From positions 61,415,182 to 61,479,181 of the forward strand of contig OZ035963.1 in assembly GCA_964034945.1 (NCBI GenBank): DNA of 64,000 nucleotides, read 5' to 3'. Made by a program: the position numbers and the translations under genes. This DNA comes from Chrysopilus asiliformis. Lineage: Eukaryota; Arthropoda; Insecta; Diptera; Rhagionidae. Below are positions 11,001-21,539 of this stretch, one piece after another; positions within the stretch are counted from its first letter, which is position 1, and each line of letters begins with the position of its first letter. The notes under the pieces were generated by a model that was not told the DNA's origin, made no database searches, and saw only the letters and a list, made by a program, of their open reading frames with translations.

Positions 11001-14000
11001 GATTTAGAGTGAAGATTTTGCGGCAGAATGACGGCAATACTGAATACCATACAAAAAATTGCGAAAAAGCTTGATGAGAGGGACGGGACGCATTTTCGTA
11101 ACTATTTTATTTGAGATTTTTTCCTCGCGCCTTATATCGCATTTCACATTACCGCACACCCCCTGCCCAACATGTGTATATGGAGAACCCTCTGCCAAAA
11201 GACCTACAATAAAAACGCCTTCGCTAAAATACAAAATAAAAAAAAATTGTCGATTTTTTTAACGAAATGACGGCTTAATTTCCGGTGAAAAATTTATTCT
11301 TTTACAAATCCAAGAACCTACGCGATTCCATCCTACTTGAGTTGTAATTGATGTCAAAAATTATATCTTTGAACCTAAAAATTAACCACTCGGCGTGGGA
11401 TTTCATTTTAGATTTCCCAAGAAGGCCATTTGTTAACGAAGAGGCATCCAACTTTTAAATAGCATTCATTAATCTAAGATAAAGGTGCTAACAATCGTTT
11501 AACAATGAGCACATTAACAACGAAATATCCCAAAAATTTTAAGGGACAAAAAAAACGCTACACTTTTGAGATGATTATCTTTTAATTAAAGATAACCCTT
11601 CTTTTTCGGTAAAACGTTTTCAAATCAAAAATCATCAATTTCAAGCGTAATCAAGATAGTTAATTACATTACATTCAAATGAATATATCTTAATCATTAG
11701 TGGTAATTAAAATTTTCCCAGCACACTTTGATCATGAAAATTGTGGGTTTTTTCAACTTTTCCTTGTTGTCTTTCATCGGGCGCGGCTTTTTAACATTTT
11801 AGATGCCTAGAAAAATATATCATAGAATTATTAGGCACTTCCGTTTTAATGGAAATCCCCCTTAATCATTTACAGCTGACGAGTTATACTTGAGTATTAA
11901 AAAAAACATCATTTCATGTTAATCCTTTAAAATTATCATGACGACCTTCATGATCAAGTGACATTAAAATGAGACGACCTTTTCATTAATCATAAATTCA
12001 AATGCCATTTAAACAGGGCGCAAAACCACCCCGCCCGTCATCTGAATACCAGCCCAGGATTCACCTACACGAATGAGCGAAAAACGAATTCCCTGATAAC
12101 ACCAGACAACTATTAAAGCATAGCCAGGAAGAATAGAAAAGAACTGAGGTGGTGAAATTTTGAAATCCTTTCTTGAACCTGTCAGAGTCAGTCATTTTTT
12201 CTCCTGTAGTCGAAATCGTTGTCAACAGAAAAACAATGACGGGAAAAACTTAACGTCGAAAGCTGGAGACGACATAATAGCATTTTGCCGTTTTTTTTTC
12301 TTTTTCTCGGTTTCGGTTGGCCCTTTTTGCAGCCAACGATTTACCTTTTGCAAGTCGACCGTGGAAGGCGGGTGGAGTCAAGGTGAATTATTCGAACAAT
12401 AAACCATAAAAAGGGATATTTTTCTGCAGCTAAAAACCTGGAAAAAAAACAACCAAAATAAACCCTAGGAAAAAAAGTTCTCTGGGTGGTGGTAAATGGG
12501 AAAGATTGAAGAGTGCGATATAAGAACAAAAACAGCCAAAGGCAATTCCACAAAATTCTGTTGGAACCGATAGCTAAAGCTAAGCCCAAGGAATAGAAAT
12601 AGGGGCTTTCTGATTGTGGTATATAAAAGGGGGGAAAAATCAACCATGAATGTTGCCTGTCTGGCTAGTAATTACCTGATAAATGTTCCAGTGTTGCTTC
12701 CCGATAGCTCTTAAGGCCCATTAGTTCCAGAGCTTTTGTGCATTGTTTTCGTCTTGTCGGATACTCACTATCAGATAATTCGTGACGGACATTTGAATTA
12801 CAAATTAATATTGCTAGATCCTTTGATTGAAATGGAATTTGAAATGTTTCCAATGACCTGAAATATAATAGGGGGAGTCAAATATAAAATAAAAATAATA
12901 AATTATTTATTGGAAAATCGCACAAAACGTCATTAAATTTGCAACGAGAAATTCTTTGAGGGTTTTTCTATTCTTTTATTGGGAGAATTCGATACAGTCC
13001 AGGAAAAAAAAACGGAAATTGAACTCAATAAATCCTTATTACAAAACCACCTTTTCTTTTTGAATTTTTCGGAAAAAAATAACTACTATTTTATAAAAGA
13101 ATGTTATAAAAAAAAATGATATTTGGAAAAGAAAATCCTTGAATTTTAACAAGTTTTCCAAGTCTTCTCTGTTTCTACCCTAATTAGGAAAAGCTTTTTC
13201 TGCTTCCAAATTGCATTCTACGGTTTTAAAGCATAAACAACACATTTTAATGAGTGAGCTGACTCCAAAATTAACAACAATAATATTCTCTACATTTGCG
13301 TATTTTACCATTAATCAATATTATAATCCATTCACATTCAAGAGATATTCCAGATTCAATACTTTTTTTGTAGGTAATATTTTTAATAAAATTGGCAATT
13401 TTTCTTTTTTGAGCCCGTAGTTAGTAAAAGAAATGCATTTGCTGTTCACATCAATCATTTTCTGTCCAAGTTTCAAAACAAACCAGAACATAGACTAAAC
13501 TCTGTTCATGGCTCATGAGTGGCTCATGACCTACGTAAAACTCATGAGTGGCTCGTGAGCAGAACCATTTGCTTATCTCAAATTACTCATGAGCACTGAG
13601 CAATTCAATTGGTCGCGGCCAAATCCTTGAGTTCCCAAGTTTTTAAAATCACTTATTAGTTGCGAGTCATTTGAAAACTCATGAGTCATATATGATTGAA
13701 TGAGCATTCCGGAACCCTGCTGTAAACCCCTCTCCTGCTATCTCCTACAATTCTGACGGGATTTGGATCCAGTTTTCACTATCTGTCAAGGACATTTACA
13801 CCTAACCTAACTAGAAAAGAAAATACATTTAAACCTAATCCCTTTCTCACCTAAAACCCTTTTTCATGTTTTCTTCGTCCCGTAGCGAAAAAAAATCGCC
13901 AAAAAGCACAAACAAGTAATTATATATCGAACAAAAAACCTTAGGAGGTGAAAAATTTTAAAATCCACCCTGGGCGCTACCCAGCCCTGTCTTAGCCATT

Positions 14001-17000
14001 GACTTTGTAAATAAAAAAAAACTTCAACAATTGGTTTCTGTTCAGTTGTCATCAGTAGTGCTTGATAGTTCAGGATCACGATCTGCAGCACAAAAGTTCC
14101 ATCGCGTTTTATGTTGCTATTGTAACCTTAAATTTGTTTCACTCAACCCTTGTTGCCCGATGATAACAAAATACATGCTTAGAAGTCAATGAAGAGTTGT
14201 GAAATTGGTTTGAGTCCGTTTTCTCTATCCGGCAATCGGTAATAAAATCTTAGAATACGATCAAATTGGAATAAGACGAAGTAAGTAGTGTTTGGTTAGG
14301 ATAGGATTTTCCAAAGGATCACATTTTATGTGTGTTGTACATCCCCAAGGGGAATAATAGGAACGAGTCTTACATTCTGAAAGGTCCAAGTGGTAGCAAA
14401 CAATGAAAAAAAGGGTTAAGAAGTAGTCATGAAACGAAAGGGAAACAAGACAACAAATTTTTAGGCTGGGAAAACATATCGATGGAGTTTTCTAGCAAAA
14501 AAGGATATCGCCCTCCTTTAACAGTTAGAACCAAGAAAAAGGGGTTCAAATACTTTTATCTATAGATTTTTTTCAAGCAAAAACTCCTAGTATTTTTTGC
14601 ACTCCATATGCTGGAAAACATAAGTTTTTTGGTATACAAATTTATTTATTCTAAACTTACTTGCAATCGATTAGAAGTGCATGAGAACGTTTTCCCATAA
14701 CTGATATTAGCTGATCCATAATTCCACATGGCATTCCAGCAAATTTATGCTCAGCCCTCTGACATATCAATGCCTTATCCGTTAATCTGAAATTGAAATA
14801 AGAACCGGTCAATAGCAATTTGAGGCAGCAATAAAAGTTATATTAGGGTTTTACAAAATCGGAAAGGATACAAAATCCCTATCTAGTCGATCGAAATGTC
14901 CTTCAGTGAAAGCCAACTGAATGTTGCTTTCACTGATAGGGGGGGGGGGGGGGGGGGGTAGGGGTATGGATATGGGATTTTTTTATAGAGATTGCAGTTG
15001 TGATAGTTTAGACTATAAGGTTTAAACGATCATCTACCGAACGTCGATGAGTTTTATTGACATTTTCTTAAGATGGTATCCCTAAAATTTACGCAAAATT
15101 ATTAAGTGTTCGATTTAGTCACGTCATTGGATCAAGGTTAATGGGATTTCGAATTATATTTAATTAAATTTAAGGTAATTAGATTTTTAATCGGGATTTA
15201 TTTGGAAAGCAATATACCTTTATCGAAGAATCATCATGGTTTGCTGGGATTTTTTAGAAGTCCTTTAGTGCAAATACAACCTTTTGCACATCAAATTAAT
15301 AATTTTTGACATCAAATTGACTACTAAATTGATACACGCAGAGAAAATATAGTAAATCTAATCTTTTAATAACGCGGAATCGGCACTATTACTAAAATAG
15401 TTAATTTCAATTACAAAAATAGTCAACATCGGATATTTTTACAACAAATTTAACCACTTAATAGTAAAATTTACTATTTTGTGGTTAAATTGACTATTTT
15501 TGTAATTGAAATTAACTATTTTGTAATTGAAAGTAACTATTTTAGTTATAGTTAGATGTTTTGTCTTTTTTTCTCTACGTAGATGTCTAATTAACACTTT
15601 TTGCTAATTAAATTAATCAAGGCATATTTTTTTTAAAAAACCAAATTATTTATTATTCATTTCGGTTTTTTTTAACTCTACAAACCGCGAATAACTTTAA
15701 GATGGCATAACTTACTTTTGGGTTATTTAACGGTTATTTAACGGTTATTTAACGGTTATTTAACGGTTATTTAACGGTTATTTAACGGTTATTTAACGGT
15801 TATTTAACGGTTATTTAACGGTTATTTAACCGGTCACAATGCAATTTTTGAGAAAAAAAAAACTTCGCTGCGAAAATAAATGCCAAAAACGATAGACGAA
15901 ATGATTAGAATTTGAATAAATTTATATTCCACAAATCTCATAACATTAATGCACCGTCAGCAAAATAAAATACACATCAAAGTAATTTAAAATAACAAAA
16001 TATGGCAAGAGTAAATTTTATACAAACTTTTCCACACGATGGCCACTGATTTCCTCCAGAAAAGTTAACGTTGATACCTCCAGTGCAGCACTCGAGGACA
16101 ATCCGCCGCCAACGGGAACATTAGTCATAATCACCGCATTAAATCCAGGAGCTGGCTGACCAAAACTATGAATAACTCCCTTAACATAATTCGCCCATCT
16201 GAAAATGAAAATGTAAACATTTTATTTAAATTTCGTAAATCATACAAATTACACTTCATCTGAATTTCACTTTTTTACAAGGCAGCAAAATATGAACAAA
16301 ATACGGGAAATTACCAAAAAAGTTAAATTTCGATATGGACATAAAATAAAATGACTGTGAAAATGTTTGACATTCCAATGAAAAAGTTATAAATCTCATT
16401 ACAGACTTTTACTACAAGCACCTTTTGTTACATGCATTGACCAGGATATTCGTCTGTGGACATGTCCTTAATTGAAAAATGTGTCATCAAAGGATGTTTT
16501 GTTACATAAAAACACCATAGTATTTGAAGTGTGGATGAAGTTTTCTATTGTCAAATGTGGGAAATAATTTTTAAAAAAAGTTTCTATGAACGAACATTTC
16601 CTGAAAATAGTTTTCATGGTGAAAAATAATGAAACTACAGTTCTCAATTTCTCACACCTCGAACCGCAATGCCTTTCAAACCAGTTTGCAACCCATGAAA
16701 GTTCGCTACAATTAAAAGGTAAGCCGCACCTGATGAAGGTCCCAAGTTGCAAAGCTGAAAAAGCCGCGCTTGGTAAAGGTCTCCAGTATTGAAAACTATT
16801 AAGTTTGGAGACTAAAATAAGCAAAAAAAAAGGTTTTTTTATAAAACCCCGTTAATTAAAAAAAATATATGTGGTCAACACTCAAAACTTTCCTCTACAA
16901 TATTTAGTTTCAGAAAAAATATGTAAAAAAAACATTTATTCAAATATCTTGAGAACCGTTAAAGAAACGTAAAATCCAGTAAAGGAAAAAATGCAGGAAA

Positions 17001-18810
17001 TTTTATTTCCTTTGAATCTGGTTATATGCATTTTTGTATAACAGCGCATCATTTTCGAAAAATCTTCAAAAAACCGGGAAATTTTCAAAAAACTTAATTT
17101 TTTAAATATGTTGAGAACCGTTAGAGATACGTATAAACCGTTAAAGCAAAAAATGTGGAAAATTATATTTCTTATAAATTTGGTTATATGCATTTTTTCA
17201 TAAAAGTGCGTAGTTTTCGAGAGATTTTCAAAAAAACAATTTTTTTTTCAAAAATCTTGAGAACCGTTGGAGATAAAAAAAAATCGTTAAAGCCAAAAAT
17301 ATAGAAAAATTTATGTCCTTTAAATTTTGTCATCTTCATTTTTTCCCAAAAGCGCATAAATTTCGATAGATTTTCAAAAATACTTTAAAAAAAAAATTTT
17401 TTTTCAAAAAAAAAATGAATGGGAGGCACCCTTTATAGATACCGTTATTTTTCTAGAAGTGGACTCAAAACTGCGATTTTTGTAAAACTTATGCACAAAA
17501 AATTTCAACTCGCTAGGTCAACGCGTTCTCGAGTTATTTAAAATACGTACAACGGACAGACCGATAGACCGACAGAACGACAGACCGACAAACCGACAGA
17601 CCGACAGATCGACAGACAGATGCAAGGATATCCTCATAATTTTTACTGAAATGGATTTCGTACTGATCAGAAATTTTCTATCTGCCCCGCTCACGAGCCG
17701 GTCTCCATTATGAACACAATACTTTCCTTCTATTTTTATACAAAAGGAAAGAAAAAACAAGCTAAATAAAAGCTTCTAAAAAAGAAAGTTAAATAAAAAC
17801 TTTGAAAAACCGCACCTGATGAAGGTTTACAAAGAAACTAAAAGCTAGTACGTACGGAAGCTGATTAGACTGCTTCTGATGAAGGTCTCTAGGTTTCGAA
17901 TTAGAAATATGGCTATCAAGTACGACCACAAGTCGCAAATTGTACATTGCGACTAAAAACCCAAGAAATTCGTTTAAATTTAACCTTTAAAGGCTTGGTG
18001 GTACACGCGATGTACCACCTTTTTTGTAACAAATACTGCACGGTGGTATCAAAATTGTACCACCAATTAAACCGTCTTTCATTGCCGTATGATACTTTAA
18101 AATGGTACCACTAAAAAATAAAAAATAAATTTTTTTTTTCGAGTGCCGCAAGGGTCAAAATATTTGCTATTTTTCTGTGCCTCTAAGGGTTAAGACACGA
18201 CACGACGACCACTTTTCGACTCTTGTGCTACTGGCTCTGTTCCTTTTTAGAGTTTTTGGTATATGCCACGTATCGGCCACTAATTAAGATATCATTCAAG
18301 TGGCAGATACGTCACATATATCCAAAATTCTAGTACGGGTTAGGTAGAATTTTTCCAAAAAAACCTCTCTAAATCAAAATCACAAAAAAAAAATCTGAAA
18401 TTTTACTTACTTTGGCTTCCCCGGCTCCATTTCCGTCATTTCAAATTGAGTACGTTTTGGGTCATCAGCCCCATTACAGCCAGTTACAATATCTGCTATT
18501 TTCAAGTTATTTTTGCCACCAACAATGACGGTTACCATTGGCAACGCCTAATTATCCGACGAGAAATATTAAAGAAAACTTTACTTGCGAATTTCCAAAA
18601 AAAGAACTGAATTTTTTGCAATTAAAAGTTGTTTTTTTATTAATTTACCATTGGTAGAACGAATCCATCATTATAGTCGATATGCTCTCCAATTAAATTC
18701 ACACGACCTGGGGCGCAGCAGGCGACTTCCGGTTTCGTTCCAAATGTTCGAAAATAAGTTTCCTTCGCCTGCAGCACAATTTCCTCAAAACTTGGTAATT
18801 GAGTTGTCAT
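1969..18810 (-). CDS. Galk: Galactokinase (GALK1-type), 6 exons visible, 3' part beyond window
   Basis: Galactokinase phosphorylates galactose at C1 using ATP, the entry step of the Leloir pathway, in the cytosol. Joining 18649-18810, 18411-18547, 16028-16198, 14661-14786, 12676-12857 and 1969-2084 (minus strand) gives 298 codons in one frame. All five complete introns are GT-AG and every phase matches. Seen in the protein: the galactokinase signature [16 protein letters not shown] (about residues 34-49), the GHMP ATP-binding loop [10 protein letters not shown] (130-139), and [10 protein letters not shown] with the likely catalytic Asp at 181. The stretch [14 protein letters not shown] resembles animal GALK1 rather than GALK2. 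The family is ~390 residues, so ~95 C-terminal residues, including the last GHMP glycine motif, must lie left of base 1. The start at 18810 fits the usual N-terminal length; there is no in-frame upstream ATG nearby, only a TTG at 18873. Introns are crowded with transposons but the exons are intact. Confidence 0.95.
3198..3701. mobile_element. hAT-type MITE (outer), 8-bp TSD CATATGAT
   Basis: Ends are CAGTGGC...GCCACTG, a typical hAT-like terminus. They are flanked by identical 8-bp duplications CATATGAT at 3190-3197 and 3702-3709. Subterminal 'gaggaggcaacg' boxes sit near both ends in opposite orientation. About 260 bp are left once the inner insertion is removed. There is no transposase. Confidence 0.88.
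3300..3535. mobile_element. hAT-type MITE (inner), 8-bp TSD CCATAATG
   Basis: Terminal inverted repeats CAGTGCTCCGCAACC (15 bp, perfect) are flanked by CCATAATG at 3292-3299 and 3536-3543. The interior repeats 'cggcacacc' several times. It sits inside the element at 3198-3701 and is therefore the younger insertion. Non-autonomous, 236 bp. Confidence 0.93.
5037..5292. mobile_element. TA-flanked MITE, TIR ACGGAGAGAAAT
   Basis: The left end CACGGAGAGAAAT and the right end (AACGGAGAGAAAT in reverse complement) match at 12 of 13 bases, with TA at 5035-5036 and 5293-5294. The interior contains a direct duplication of 'ggattgaattc(a/g)ccttttgttt'. 256 bp, no coding content; Tc1/mariner-like by its TA target. 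Confidence 0.75.
5406..5467. repeat. Two tandem ~31-bp copies
   Basis: The unit 'gctaaaggtattttgttccg' plus 'ccgttaggca' is repeated at 5406-5435 and about 5439-5467 with one substitution. No known function. Confidence 0.7.
5634..5684. repeat. 20-bp stem, 11-nt loop hairpin
   Basis: Arms 5634-5653 (GCCTATCCGATTAGGTATAG) and 5665-5684 pair at 19 of 20 positions. AAAA/TTTT can extend the stem after a 3-nt internal loop. Too short for a confident pre-miRNA; it may be a relic of a palindromic element. Confidence 0.6.
6228..6552. mobile_element. TIR element with CTGGAGCCCAA ends
   Basis: The left end CTGGAGCCCAACGAACGCAA and the reverse complement of the right end (CTGGAGCCCAATGAACGCAA) agree at 19 of 20 positions and continue with similar sequence through GAACGCA. 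325 bp with no transposase. I could not see a clear target-site duplication, so the superfamily is open. Confidence 0.7.
6600..7440. repeat. Degenerate tandem array, unit about 120-150 bp
   Basis: Repeated modules contain 'cccctctcctaccat', then 'gaagagatttgg' or 'gatgggatttga', then 'ttttcact' and 'aaaatctacc'. Relatives occur near 13720-13870, 39480-39640 and 54540-54750. Strongly diverged; non-coding. Confidence 0.5.
9435..9706 (+). mobile_element. TA-flanked MITE, family copy 1
   Basis: TIR CACTCAGAAAAATG at both ends, with TA at 9433-9434 and 9707-9708. Near-identical to the reverse complement of 58824-59087. It is inserted in the repeat of 9262-10470; the corresponding uninterrupted TA is at 17514-17515 in the other copy. 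Open frames on both strands within it are not genes. 272 bp. Confidence 0.92.
9971..10232. mobile_element. piggyBac-like MITE, TTAA-flanked
   Basis: Ends are ACGTTGGCTACCA on the left and its reverse complement plus G on the right, with TTAA at 9967-9970 and 10233-10236. The interior has palindromes such as GAGTCACCGGTGACTC. Sequence outside the element matches copy B of the host repeat, where a single TTAA at 17102-17105 marks the empty site. 262 bp, no transposase. Confidence 0.88.
10683..10905. repeat. Degenerate ctgacgaccaa tandem array
   Basis: Successive 'ctgacgaccaactgacaa' type units of about 10-20 bp, imperfect, ~220 bp. Minus-strand open frames rich in QSVVS here are products of the repeat. 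Confidence 0.75.
12676..12857 (-). CDS. Galk: Galk exon 5 (residues 199-260)
   Basis: Reads [20 protein letters not shown] followed by [19 protein letters not shown], a strongly conserved GALK1 block, and ends with one base of a split Val codon before donor GTAATT. It is followed by the largest intron of the window (about 10.6 kb). Confidence 0.94.
13500..13715. repeat. Dispersed ctcatgag palindromic boxes
   Basis: At least six 'ctcatgag'-type boxes, several followed by 'tggctc', lie in about 210 bp of Galk intron 4. They are irregularly spaced, with no known function. Confidence 0.5.
14661..14786 (-). CDS. Galk: Galk exon 4 (residues 157-199), catalytic Asp
   Basis: Reads [15 protein letters not shown] then [10 protein letters not shown], the conserved galactokinase segment in which the Asp of MDQ is the likely catalytic base, and ends at LLIDC before donor GTAAGT. 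Length 126 nt fits the phases on both sides (1 + 41 codons + 2). Confidence 0.94.
14939..14958. repeat. G20 homopolymer
   Basis: Uninterrupted G run in Galk intron 3; the length is likely uncertain in the assembly. Confidence 0.9.
15335..15583. mobile_element. MITE-like element with CGCAGAGAAAA ends
   Basis: The left end TACACGCAGAGAAAA and the reverse complement of the right end TCTACGTAGAGAAAA match at 12 of 15 bases. Inside, 'aaaatagttaatttcaatta' and its reverse complement form a second inverted repeat. About 249 bp in Galk intron 3. The left TA is clear; the right boundary is approximate. Confidence 0.6.
15721..15830. repeat. Minisatellite, 10 perfect copies of GGTTATTTAAC
   Basis: An 11-bp unit is repeated exactly ten times (110 bp) without a single change, in Galk intron 3. 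Its perfect state suggests recent expansion. Confidence 0.97.
16028..16198 (-). CDS. Galk: Galk exon 3 (residues 100-157), ATP-binding loop
   Basis: The acceptor follows a pyrimidine-rich stretch. The first base completes the split Lys codon and the frame continues WANYVKGVI, a conserved galactokinase stretch. It contains [20 protein letters not shown], the glycine/serine phosphate-binding loop of GHMP kinases. The donor is GTTTGT at 16027, weaker than the others; the exon ends with two bases of a Lys codon. Confidence 0.93.
16870..17745 (-). repeat. Dispersed repeat, copy B (inverted to copy A)
   Basis: Lies in Galk intron 2 and is the reverse complement of 9262-10470 without its two MITEs. 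It contains three tandem modules of about 150 bp starting at 'ttgagaaccgtt' near 16951, 17110 and 17257, followed by a 'gacagaccgacag' microsatellite (17550-17620). Non-coding. Confidence 0.8.
17984..18189. mobile_element. piggyBac-like MITE, TTAA-flanked, CCTTTAAAGGC ends
   Basis: TTAA at 17980-17983 and 18190-18193. The left end CCTTTAAAGGC and the right end (CCCTTAGAGGC in reverse complement) match at 9 of 11 bases. The interior has a perfect palindrome, GGTGGTACA-cgcga-TGTACCACC (17997-18019), and a second similar one. 206 bp in Galk intron 2. Confidence 0.75.
18254..18327. repeat. Short hairpin repeat with ACGTATC stem
   Basis: 'TTTTGGTATATGCCACGTAT' onwards pairs imperfectly with the right arm ending 'cacatatatccaaaa', including CGTATC/GATACG and CCACT/AGTGG. 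Related to hairpins at 1442 and 58483. Confidence 0.65.
18411..18547 (-). CDS. Galk: Galk exon 2 (residues 55-100)
   Basis: The acceptor AG precedes GCG TTG CCA ATG, which directly continues the exon 1 frame ([14 protein letters not shown]). The exon ends CCAAA before a strong donor GTAAGT at 18410, leaving two bases of a split Lys codon. It encodes the strand-rich N-terminal part of the GHMP kinase fold. Confidence 0.93.
18649..18810 (-). CDS. Galk: Galk exon 1 (residues 1-54)
   Basis: Starts at ATG 18810 (reading [10 protein letters not shown]) and ends in phase 0 after GFVLPM, followed by the donor GTAAAT. It carries the galactose-binding signature [16 protein letters not shown]. The expected Arg (36) and Asp (45) of the sugar-binding site are present. 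The first intron is only 101 bp, in contrast to the kilobase introns that follow. Confidence 0.94.
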
Positions 18811-19727
18811 TTTACTATAGTCGATGGAAAATATTTCAACTTTCGAGCTATTATGGAAAGGTAAATTTATCAATGTTTCTTTTCAGCACAGGATTCTTAA
18901 TTTTCAGTATATTTTGAAAGTAAAAAAAAGTGCTTTTAATTAAACGGAATTTTTTAGAGCAGATTTTTTTACAGGGAAATTTCTGAAGCATTTTTTTTAA
19001 TATTTCAGAATTTCCATATTGTTATACAAATAATAAAATTGTAATGGGTAAGGGGAGTAAGTATTTTAGATCTTGAAAAAATTTGAAATTTATCTTATCT
19101 TTAATATTAATATTTGTCTGTCTGTCAATTTGAATGTTTATTCCAGCATCAGCACCAATCGCTCAACCGATTTCGATAAATGTTTGAAAGCTCAAAAAAT
19201 AAGAAATTTTTTCACATGACCCCCTCTCTCTTCTTTCATCTTGCTTATTAGCGACTTTTTGTATGGAGTTCAGTGCGCCGTCGCCGTCATGCTACCGCAA
19301 ACCCCCCCCCCCCTCCCGCTTCCCACAATCGACAAAAGAGTGACGTATTTTGTGGACAACCCATTAAAGCTATCCGCCATTTTCCCAGGAACCTTTCCCC
19401 TGCTATCTCCGGAGCTGCTGAAGCAATTTTCATTAAGTTTTCACCAGTAGATAGGGGCAAACTTTATATAACCGGAAAAATTGGGCCAAAGGGTGTCAGA
19501 TTCGTCTCTGACTCATATAAGATTTGATTTTATATCAACAAAAATATAGTATTAACAAACAATTCTAGTCCGTAAACTTTCCGGAAATTTTTATACCCGT
19601 ATGTTGAAACCAAAGGGTATATTAACTTTGCCTTACCGGTTGTAACGCCAAGATCCCGTCATCACACATAAAAATTAATTACACCAGTGTGTTTAGAATG
19701 ATAAAAATAATTAATTTCTGCATGTCC

Positions 19728-19792
19728 GTCCGTCTGTCTGTCTGTCTGTCTGTCCGTCTGTCTGTCCGTCTGTCGTCCGTCTGTCTGTGGCG
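19728..19792. repeat. gtctgtc/gtccgtc microsatellite
   Basis: Imperfect (GTCT/GTCC)n run followed by 'ggattgagctagagacttgaaatttt', a context also found beside other tetranucleotide runs in the window. Confidence 0.85.
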
Positions 19793-20038
19793 CGGATTGC
19801 GGGCGCACGGATTGAGCTAGAGACTTGAAATTTTGCGCGGATCCGTTTTTCGTAAAATGCGAGGCTAAGTTCGTTAATGGGCAAAAATGGACCATTAGAA
19901 CGAAAACGTTTTTTGTGAATATCTCAAAAACGGTGCTTCTTCTCAAAAAAGTGCAAGAACAAAAATTATTTAGGATATGATTCTACATAAAACTCCCATA
20001 TATCAAAATCCGATTGGAATAAATTTTAAAAAATCTTT

Positions 20039-20974
20039 TTGGAAAGTTTGACTTCAAAGTGGAATGTTGGTACAACGGTTCGAATTTTGATACGAATATC
20101 ACCATACGGGTTTTCAATAATTGCCAGATTGGCAATTATAGCTTTTGTTATGTTTTTAATTAATTTTAAGCTTCTTCAAAAACTTCCAGCCCGCGAACCG
20201 TTTGTCATGGATGTCATAGATTTATGTCAAAATGCTATAAAATTGTGTAAACTTTTTAAAATTCCACAAAATTCTTCACGACACAAGAAAGTTCCGGGAA
20301 ATTCAACGAAAACCCCTTTTCTTACCCACTGATTTACATGAATTTTTTGTCGGACGTTGAATTCAGTTACCTTGAATTTATCTGAAGACCAATAAAGTGA
20401 TTTCGGTAACGATTTTGGATATATAAACCGAAAAAAAGAACCATAATTGCTTGTTGAGAATGAATTTCATGATTTTTGCCATGAAAAAATTCATAAAATT
20501 CAAAAATTTCATTAAAGTATGTCCTTATTATGTTAACATTTGCAGCCCAATTTATGGAGTCTCCTGTTTGCTAATTGAACAAAAAATATATATTTTTAAC
20601 AAAAATTTAGATTCCGTGTTAAGATCGATTACAAAAGATGAGGTTCCAATGGTAATTCAATTGATTTCCGAAATCGCATGAGATTTCTTTTTAAAAAGGA
20701 AAATATCTTCAGAGATACTTTAACAAAAATAAATTCATCCTTCGACGAATTTCATTTCATTTTCCTTCCCTTAACAATAATAATCCAAATATCCGTAGAC
20801 GATTATAAATTGAAATCACATGAAATTCCAATAAAATATGGTATTCAACAAATCGGAAAATTCTGGAAATCCGAGAAAATAAAACAAAATCTGATGGTAG
20901 AAAAACATTTCGATGCGTCATTGAGAGTAAAGCGGAAAAAAGGAAAAATCAAATCGAATGCCACAAGTTATTGA
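20039..20974 (+). pseudogene. Possible decayed or fast-evolving secreted-protein gene (very weak)
   Basis: Three open frames follow each other in different phases (20039-20332, 20451-20681, 20678-20974). Another frame upstream contains a cysteine/asparagine-rich run (FKVECWYNGSNFDT) before a stop. No family can be assigned. The phase changes could be introns or frameshifts, but no clear splice pairs link the pieces. Chance open frames in AT-rich DNA remain a good alternative. Confidence 0.12.
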
Positions 20975-21539
20975 AACTGACATATCCAGAATAAATTTGC
21001 TTTAGAAATTTAAGGAAAATAAGATAAAAACATGGAGCGGGTGGAGCGGGCGGAGATGATTTTTTAGTGTATTACGGAAAGAAAAACCAATAAAAAAGTT
21101 TCTGGATAGGCAAGAAGGCGATGGGTATGAAATACTTGTATATTTGGATAAATTATTTCATTCCCATAAAGACTAACACGGGAAATTTTCAAAATAAATA
21201 AAATAAAAAATTGACGAAAAAAAAATAGAATTACATTTATGTATTCCATCATACATGAATAAATGCCTGATTTTTTTTCAATTCGAATATCCTGTATGAT
21301 GTGATGGCTGGCATAACAAGGACACAGATATGTTAGTTGACGATATTTTTTGACAGCGAGAATTTCCTTTTTTTTCTTGCTGTTTTTTCGTCGGTGGTAA
21401 AAAATATAAACTGTGACTTTTGGGGAAACTCTTGGGGATACAATATATCCGCAAATTAAATTCCTCCTTTTAACATCCTTGGATGACAGTCGAGCGGCTC
21501 AAAATCATTCTATTGTCCTCATTCCCAATACAATCGACA

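Larger units (their letters stand above)
2085..12675 (-). other. Galk intron 5, 10.6 kb, filled with mobile elements
   Basis: A GT-AG intron between exons 5 and 6. No nested gene could be supported; open frames inside it are short, lack family resemblance, or coincide with repeats. It holds nested hAT elements (3190-3709), TIR elements at 5037 and 6228, a degenerate tandem array (6600-7440), a dispersed repeat carrying two MITEs (9262-10470), and a degenerate 'ctgacgacc' array (10683-10905). Stretches 3720-5030, 7450-9260 and 10950-12670 show nothing further that I can identify. Confidence 0.8.

Noticed and set aside
15721..15830. Possible CRISPR-like array
   Set aside because: Uninterrupted 11-bp head-to-tail repeats with no spacers, in an animal intron; it is a minisatellite.
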